A DNA stretch of 9,245 nucleotides from an uncultured Mailhella sp. (GTDB lineage Bacteria; Desulfobacterota; Desulfovibrionia; Desulfovibrionales; Desulfovibrionaceae), in contig CAJTSU010000140.1 of the NCBI GenBank assembly GCA_910579055.1, positions 1-9,245 on the forward strand, written 5' to 3'. A program made the position numbers and the translations under genes. Below the pieces are notes generated by a model. The model ran no database searches and was not told the origin of the DNA. It worked only from the letters and a program-made list of their open reading frames with translations. Position 1 is the first letter of the stretch, and each line of letters begins with the position of its first letter. Shown in pieces: positions 6,189-9,245 of the stretch.

Positions 6189-6548
6189 CTATGTGCGCTT
6201 GTCCCACCGTTTGTCCCAGTGGAAATCGGGGCGCACCACCTGATCTTCCATACGCTGGATGCGCTTGTCCATGCGCAGAATGCGCTCTTTCAGATCCCGC
6301 ATAAGGCGGGCGCGCCCGGCGCGCGGATCCGGGCGGAAGCGTTCTTCTTCGGAAACGCCCCCTTGCGGGGCGGACGCTTCCATGAGCGCCGCAGTCAGAA
6401 TATACAGCGCGATGCCGGGCCAGAAGCCTGTGATCATAGTCAGGGCCACAACCGCCAACCGCACGGCGGGCACGGGCAGATTCCGGGATTGGGCGATGCC
6501 CTTGCATACGCCAAGGAGCATGCCGTCCGGGGCACGGTGAATACTCAT
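6189..6548 (-). CDS. pspC: Phage shock protein C
   Basis: This 119-residue membrane protein, the same length as E. coli PspC, cooperates with PspB to sense envelope damage and bind PspA, freeing PspF. The PspC domain covers about residues 5-58, with the characteristic DGMLLGVCKGIA and a downstream hydrophobic segment (residues 30-57, LAVVALTMITGFWPGIALYI). A charged helical coiled-coil segment follows (about 80-104, RLMRDLKERILRMDKRIQRM). The end is unusual, with a short tandem WDKRWDKR. ATG 6548-6546 is preceded by GGAG (6557-6554) at 5-nt spacing. It lies 58 bp downstream of pspB on the same strand and is probably co-transcribed with it. Its stop codon is 5 bp from the convergent MFS-acyltransferase stop. 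Confidence 0.9.
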   Translation of the reverse strand: MSIHRAPDGMLLGVCKGIAQSRNLPVPAVRLAVVALTMITGFWPGIALYILTAALMEASAPQGGVSEEERFRPDPRAGRARLMRDLKERILRMDKRIQRMEDQVVRPDFHWDKRWDKRT

Positions 6549-6606
6549 GACAACTCCAGAGGAGAAATGTTCAGGGTAATTTCCGCGTTGAAATTATACA
6601 AGCGTG

Positions 6607-6873
6607 CTAGCGGAGCGTTTCGTCGCGGGAAGAAGTCCCGGTATCGGAACCGGAGCGTGGGGGCGCATGCCGATCCAGCAGTGTTTCCAGCACGTCTACG
6701 CGTTTTTCCAGTTTTTCCAGAATTCTGACCATATCCTGTAATGTTGCTTCCTCATCGTCCTGCGCATCCGGTGAAGCGGCGGGCTCCCTGCGGGTCAGCG
6801 CCTTGAGCGCATAGACCAGGGCGATCAGACCGACGGCGAGCAGGCAGATGATCATAATGAGCAGACCTTTCAT
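6607..6873 (-). CDS. pspB: PspB-like phage shock protein
   Basis: This 88-residue protein has one N-terminal transmembrane helix (about residues 3-23, LLIMIICLLAVGLIALVYAL), an acidic linker, and a C-terminal helix, RILEKLEKRVDVLETLLDRH. The helix resembles the RMRERIQALESILDAEHP region of E. coli PspB. In E. coli, PspB partners PspC at the cytoplasmic membrane and helps relieve PspA inhibition of PspF. Position between pspA and pspC supports the call, since sequence conservation in this family is low. It is slightly longer than the 74-residue E. coli protein because of a longer linker and a polar tail. ATG 6873-6871 begins just before the membrane helix, with a weak AGGGA upstream. The frame stays open to 6972 but the extra residues show no domain. 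If PspB homology fails, it remains a small single-span membrane protein. Confidence 0.72.
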   Translation of the reverse strand: MKGLLIMIICLLAVGLIALVYALKALTRREPAASPDAQDDEEATLQDMVRILEKLEKRVDVLETLLDRHAPPRSGSDTGTSSRDETLR

Positions 6874-7155
6874 CAAAAGTCCCTTGGTTGAGGCGGGCCC
6901 CCACGGGGGGGGAGACAGGGCGCAATAACCCACAACAGCGCTTGCCCGTCCTGGAGCACTTTTAGCGTACATCTACTCTAATGTTGTCGTTCGGGGCGGG
7001 CAAGCCTTTTTCCGGCGGTGTTTTGCAAATAGTGTTGAACATATCCTTGACCGCCGGAGGCGCGAGCGCAGCGAGCGTTGAGGCCGGGCCGGAGGCCGCG
7101 CGGCGTTCCCGTTAGTCGAGATGGTTTTACTACAGAGCCTCCGGCGGAACCTTAC
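6874..7155. other. 282-bp structured gap between pspA and pspB
   Basis: No gene is supported. The gap holds the second copy of the dispersed repeat (7031-7073) and two long-range inverted repeats. CCGCCGGAGGC (7051-7061) is complementary to GCCTCCGGCGG (7137-7147). GCTTGCCCG (6940-6948) is complementary to CGGGCAAGC (6997-7005) and is followed on the plus strand by CTTTTTCC. A C5/G8 run (6898-6912) lies just upstream of pspB. In E. coli the psp genes are tightly packed, so this gap may separate pspA expression from pspBC through partial termination, processing or a second promoter. None of these is proven. Confidence 0.5.
7031..7073 (+). repeat. Dispersed 43-bp repeat, copy 2
   Basis: This matches 3087-3129 at 39 of 43 positions, with substitutions at repeat positions 10, 11, 21 and 40. 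It lies downstream of pspA on the opposite strand. Here the core also pairs with sequence at 7137-7147, so this copy is part of a larger stem-loop. Confidence 0.75.
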
Positions 7156-7809
7156 TTATTCCCCCATTCTGCGCCGGAGCGCGGCCAATTCGTCTTCGAT
7201 GGCGGCATCCCGTTCCATGTCGCGGAATGCGGAATGGGGAGCGGGGCGGGGCGCGCTGAGTTCAGCTTCGTTTTCCATCCTGTTTATGCGCTGTTCAAGG
7301 TCGTTAAAGCGGCGCATGGCGTCGGAGTTGTCTGCCGCATTGATGGTGCGGTGCGCCTGGTGGCGCATGCGGGCCTGATTGTGCCTTTCCACCAGCAGGC
7401 GCCGGCGATCGCGGGTATGGGCGATGCGCTCTTCCAGAGTGCGGATGTCGTCGCGGCATTTGTCCACCAGGCGTTCGTATTCTTCCCTGTTTTTGGCGAG
7501 CTGGGCGAGCCGTTCCTGTGCCTGAAGCTTTTCCGCCAGAGCCTCGCGCGCCATATCTTCCCGCTTTGCGCGCAGAGCAAGCTCCGCCCGCTTGTCCCAC
7601 TGGACGACTTCTTCCTCCGCCTCGCGCTCGGCCTGCGCGGCCTTGCCCGCTTCGGCCATGGTGGCCGCACAGCCGGACTTGAGTTCAACCAGGGTTTCTT
7701 CCATTTCACGCAGCATGAGCCGGATCAGCTTTTCCGGATCTTCCGCATCGTCAAGCATACTGTTGATATTGGAACTGATAATATCCTTGAAACGGGAGAA
7801 AATACTCAT
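7156..7809 (-). CDS. pspA: Phage shock protein A (membrane-stress effector and PspF inhibitor)
   Basis: This 217-residue member of the PspA/IM30 (ESCRT-III-like) family is close to the 222 residues of E. coli PspA. It binds and inhibits PspF in the cytoplasm when membranes are intact, and assembles on damaged inner membrane to preserve the proton gradient. The N terminus MSIFSRFKDIISSNINSML gives the amphipathic membrane-binding helix. EDPEKLIRLMLREMEETLVE follows, almost matching the E. coli segment. The remainder is long charged coiled coil (about residues 60-185) with a short terminal helix, ELAALRRRMGE. It lacks the extra C-terminal tail of the plastid/cyanobacterial Vipp1 branch. ATG 7809-7807 is chosen over an in-frame upstream start because GGAGG (7819-7815) is 5 nt away and MSIF/GIFSRF is the family start. 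It is the first gene of the minus-strand psp cluster, divergent from pspF. Confidence 0.96.
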   Translation of the reverse strand: MSIFSRFKDIISSNINSMLDDAEDPEKLIRLMLREMEETLVELKSGCAATMAEAGKAAQAEREAEEEVVQWDKRAELALRAKREDMAREALAEKLQAQERLAQLAKNREEYERLVDKCRDDIRTLEERIAHTRDRRRLLVERHNQARMRHQAHRTINAADNSDAMRRFNDLEQRINRMENEAELSAPRPAPHSAFRDMERDAAIEDELAALRRRMGE

Positions 7810-8012
7810 ATTGACCTCCACAGGAATGACGGTGTTGGATGAGCCGGAATACCCGGTTATGCCGTCTTATGCGCAATGTGTGCCATATTAAATAATTTAT
7901 TGTGATTTCAATATGATACAGAGACAGGAAGAAAGTCATAGACAACAAAAGCATTCTAAAATAGGTGTATTTTGCTGATAATTGGTTTTTAAAGCTATAC
8001 TATGGTGGATTT
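7810..8012. promoter_or_regulatory. Divergent pspA-pspF control region
   Basis: This 203-bp region between the divergent pspA and pspF genes has a markedly AT-rich centre (about 7885-7995), unlike the GC-rich surroundings. In E. coli the equivalent region holds the sigma-54 promoter of pspA, an IHF site and PspF enhancer sites that overlap the pspF promoter. AT-rich, bendable DNA here fits that plan. I could not identify a clear IHF or enhancer consensus. Weak sigma-70 candidates for pspF are TTAAAT (7888-7893), 18 nt, TATGAT (7912-7917), and TTGCTG (7972-7977), 18 nt, TATACT (7996-8001). The second would start transcription almost at the ATG. Confidence 0.5.
7871..7885 (-). promoter_or_regulatory. 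Candidate sigma-54 promoter of pspA
   Basis: Read on the minus strand from 7885, the sequence is TGGCACACATTGCGC. It has a perfect -24 element (TGGCAC) and, 10 nt after the GG, a GC at 7872-7871 as required. The TT that normally precedes this GC is replaced by GC. A better-looking TTGC occurs 2 nt too close. The predicted start near 7859 leaves a leader of about 50 nt. PspF next door and known psp regulation support the site despite the imperfect -12 box. Confidence 0.55.
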
Positions 8013-9071
8013 ATGCAAAGCGTTGTCACGGATGCGCTGGGTACATCAGATGTTTTTTTGGCGTTTCAGGAACGGGTGGCTCGGGCTGCGCGGGCGGCTC
8101 GTCCGGTACTGGTGCTTGGAGAGCGGGGTACGGGCAAAGAGCTGGCCGCACAGCGCCTGCATTATCTTTCTTCGCGTTGGGAAGGCCCGCTGGTGACGGT
8201 GTTGTGTCCTGCGCTCAGCCCGACCTTGCTGGAATCGGAGCTGTTCGGACATGAAGCAGGCGCATTCACCGGCGCACGCGGCAGGCACGAAGGTTGTTTT
8301 GAACGGGCGCATCGGGGAACATTGTTTCTGGATGAAGTGGCGGATATGCCCCTGCCCGTGCAGGACAAGCTTTTACGGGTGCTGGAATACGGAGAATTCG
8401 AGCGGGTGGGCGGAAGCGTTCCTGTTCGGGTGGATGTGCGGGTGGTGGCGGCGGCCAACCGTGACTTGCCCCGGCTGGTTGCGGAGGGAAAGTTTCGTCC
8501 GGATTTGCTGGATCGCCTGGCGTTTGATGTCCTGCATGTGCCGCCCCTGCGTGAACGCGGGGAGGACAAATTGCTTCTGGCCCGGTATTTTGCCGCGCGT
8601 ATGGTTGCTGAACTGGATTCGAGGGGCATTGAGTCTGGGCCGGGTTTTGAATTTCAGTTTGGTGAAGAGGCGTTGCGCCAGCTGGAGGAATATTCCTGGC
8701 CCGGCAATGTGCGTGAACTGCGGAATGCGGTGGAACGCGGCGTGCTTCACGCGGAAATGAAGGAGAACAAGGTGCTCAGGGTGGAAACGCTTGAGTTGAA
8801 TCCCTTTGCACCGGTATTTCTTCCTCCCGCCGTGGTTTCGGACGCGGACGCCGCACGGGTGGGCGAGCCGGAGAGAGCCCCGGAAAACGGAATGCTGCCG
8901 CCCGGCTTTTCTCTGCGGGAGGAACTGGCCCGGCAGGAAAAGGCGCTGCTGCAAAGGGCGTTGCGGCAGGCGCGTCACAGGCAAAAGGAGGCCGCGCGCC
9001 TCCTCGGGCTGACGTATCATCAGTTCCGTGCGCTGTACCGAAAATACGACGGGCTGGAAAAAGAAGGCTAA
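8013..9071 (+). CDS. pspF: Psp operon transcriptional activator (sigma-54 enhancer-binding protein)
   Basis: This 352-residue AAA+ activator has no N-terminal sensor domain, as in E. coli PspF (325 residues). It remodels sigma-54 RNA polymerase using ATP and is held inactive by PspA. Residues fall at E. coli numbering: Walker A GERGTGKE (36-43), Trp56 in YLSSRWEGP (contacted by PspA), GAFTGA (83-88), Walker B LFLDE with D107/E108, and R162/R168 in FRPDLLDRL. The segment WPGNVRELRNAVER provides sensor II. The C-terminal helix-turn-helix QKEAARLLGLTYHQFRALYRKY closely matches E. coli. A linker of about 40 residues rich in Pro, Ala and Glu before it makes the protein longer. ATG 8013 is preceded by GGTGGA (8004-8009). 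A GTG at 7965 would add 16 residues and break the numbering match. It is divergent from pspA, its expected target. Confidence 0.96.
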   Translation: MQSVVTDALGTSDVFLAFQERVARAARAARPVLVLGERGTGKELAAQRLHYLSSRWEGPLVTVLCPALSPTLLESELFGHEAGAFTGARGRHEGCFERAHRGTLFLDEVADMPLPVQDKLLRVLEYGEFERVGGSVPVRVDVRVVAAANRDLPRLVAEGKFRPDLLDRLAFDVLHVPPLRERGEDKLLLARYFAARMVAELDSRGIESGPGFEFQFGEEALRQLEEYSWPGNVRELRNAVERGVLHAEMKENKVLRVETLELNPFAPVFLPPAVVSDADAARVGEPERAPENGMLPPGFSLREELARQEKALLQRALRQARHRQKEAARLLGLTYHQFRALYRKYDGLEKEG

Positions 9072-9193
9072 GGATTGTTCAGGAGAGATAAACAGAATAT
9101 GGACTCAGCATTAAATCGCCTGAAGGCGTGATGTGTCACTCCGCAAAGTTCAGGTGCGCTCCAGTCCCCACAGGAAAGGCCCTTGCCGCGTTA
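9072..9193. other. Short intergenic region after pspF
   Basis: I see no gene here. A tiny frame at 9099-9131 would encode a 10-residue peptide (MDSALNRLKA), with AGGAGA 12 nt upstream, but this is too weak to call. Two 4-bp mini-hairpins occur, one being CGCC-TGAA-GGCG (9117-9128). Confidence 0.4.
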
Positions 9194-9217
9194 GAGCATT
9201 TCACTCTTGAAATGCTC
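9194..9217. terminator. Perfect 10-bp hairpin downstream of pspF
   Basis: GAGCATTTCA (9194-9203), loop CTCT, then TGAAATGCTC (9208-9217) form a perfect stem-loop. It has no T-run, so termination is uncertain. It may be a repeat-family palindrome or an mRNA-stabilising structure. Confidence 0.5.
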
Positions 9218-9218
9218 C

Positions 9219-9245
9219 AAGGAGTCGAGCAAGGCGAGACTCCTT
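9219..9245. repeat. Second hairpin at the window end
   Basis: AAGGAGTC (9219-9226) and GACTCCTT (9238-9245) form an 8-bp inverted repeat with an 11-nt loop. It starts one base after the previous hairpin and ends exactly at the window edge, so it could continue. The paired hairpins look like one composite element. The stem ends in CTCCTT, which may be the start of a T-rich terminator tail outside the window. Confidence 0.5.

Noticed and set aside
6898..6912. C/G run suggestive of a quadruplex or slippage site upstream of pspB
   Set aside because: There is only one long G run and no four-tract pattern, and it lies outside the chosen pspB coding region.
7078..7842. 254-residue open frame on the plus strand opposite pspA
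   Set aside because: It is fully antisense to a well-supported pspA and shows no recognisable domain or start signal.
8001..8020. Possible sigma-54 promoter for pspF (TGGTGG followed by TGC)
   Set aside because: The GG-to-GC spacing is 9 rather than 10 nt and the GC lies inside the pspF start region, so it cannot serve as its promoter.
9099..9131. 10-codon leader-peptide-like frame after pspF
   Set aside because: There is no regulated gene visible downstream, the ribosome-binding site spacing is 12 nt, and no attenuator-type codon run is present.

Overview
The window is GC-rich bacterial chromosome, most likely from a Desulfovibrio-like member of the Desulfobacterota. That assignment is an inference from gene content, the six-domain S1 protein, sigma-54-style promoters and general sequence character; no marker here proves the genus. 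Seven complete genes and one partial gene can be supported, and no RNA gene, CRISPR array or transposase was seen.

Left part (1-3600). A divergent promoter region separates the truncated start of a small lipoprotein gene on the minus strand from rpsA (ribosomal protein S1) on the plus strand, which ends in a clear intrinsic terminator. Next is a CYTH/triphosphate-tunnel enzyme gene whose upstream region carries a good sigma-54 (-24/-12) promoter match. A structured, apparently non-coding stretch of about 320 bp follows, and then a small ArsR-type winged-helix regulator.

Middle part (3600-6183). A 300-bp leader region with a sigma-70-like promoter and several hairpins precedes a large fusion gene. 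It encodes a 12-helix MFS transporter of the LplT-like kind joined to a PlsC-type acyltransferase. This resembles the lysophospholipid flipping and re-acylation proteins (LplT-Aas), but there is no acyl-ACP synthetase domain.

Right part (6184-9245). This is a complete phage-shock-protein (Psp) module. pspA, a pspB-like gene and pspC run on the minus strand, and pspF (the sigma-54 enhancer-binding activator) is divergent on the plus strand. PspF keeps the GAFTGA loop, the Walker motifs, the arginine finger and the tryptophan contacted by PspA in E. coli, and these residues fall at the E. coli numbering. The expected circuit is that PspA restrains PspF until membrane stress, sensed through PspB and PspC, releases it to activate sigma-54 transcription of pspA and its neighbours. 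The fusion gene converges on pspC with only 5 bp between their stop codons, so a membrane-stress module lies beside a probable phospholipid-repair gene.

The intergenic regions are unusually long and structured. A 43-bp sequence is repeated at 3087 and 7031 (39/43 identical), and two strong adjacent hairpins close the window. I see no convincing new defence or mobile system. The more unusual points are the fusion protein with its altered acyltransferase motif, the sigma-54 candidate before the CYTH gene, and the dispersed repeat.
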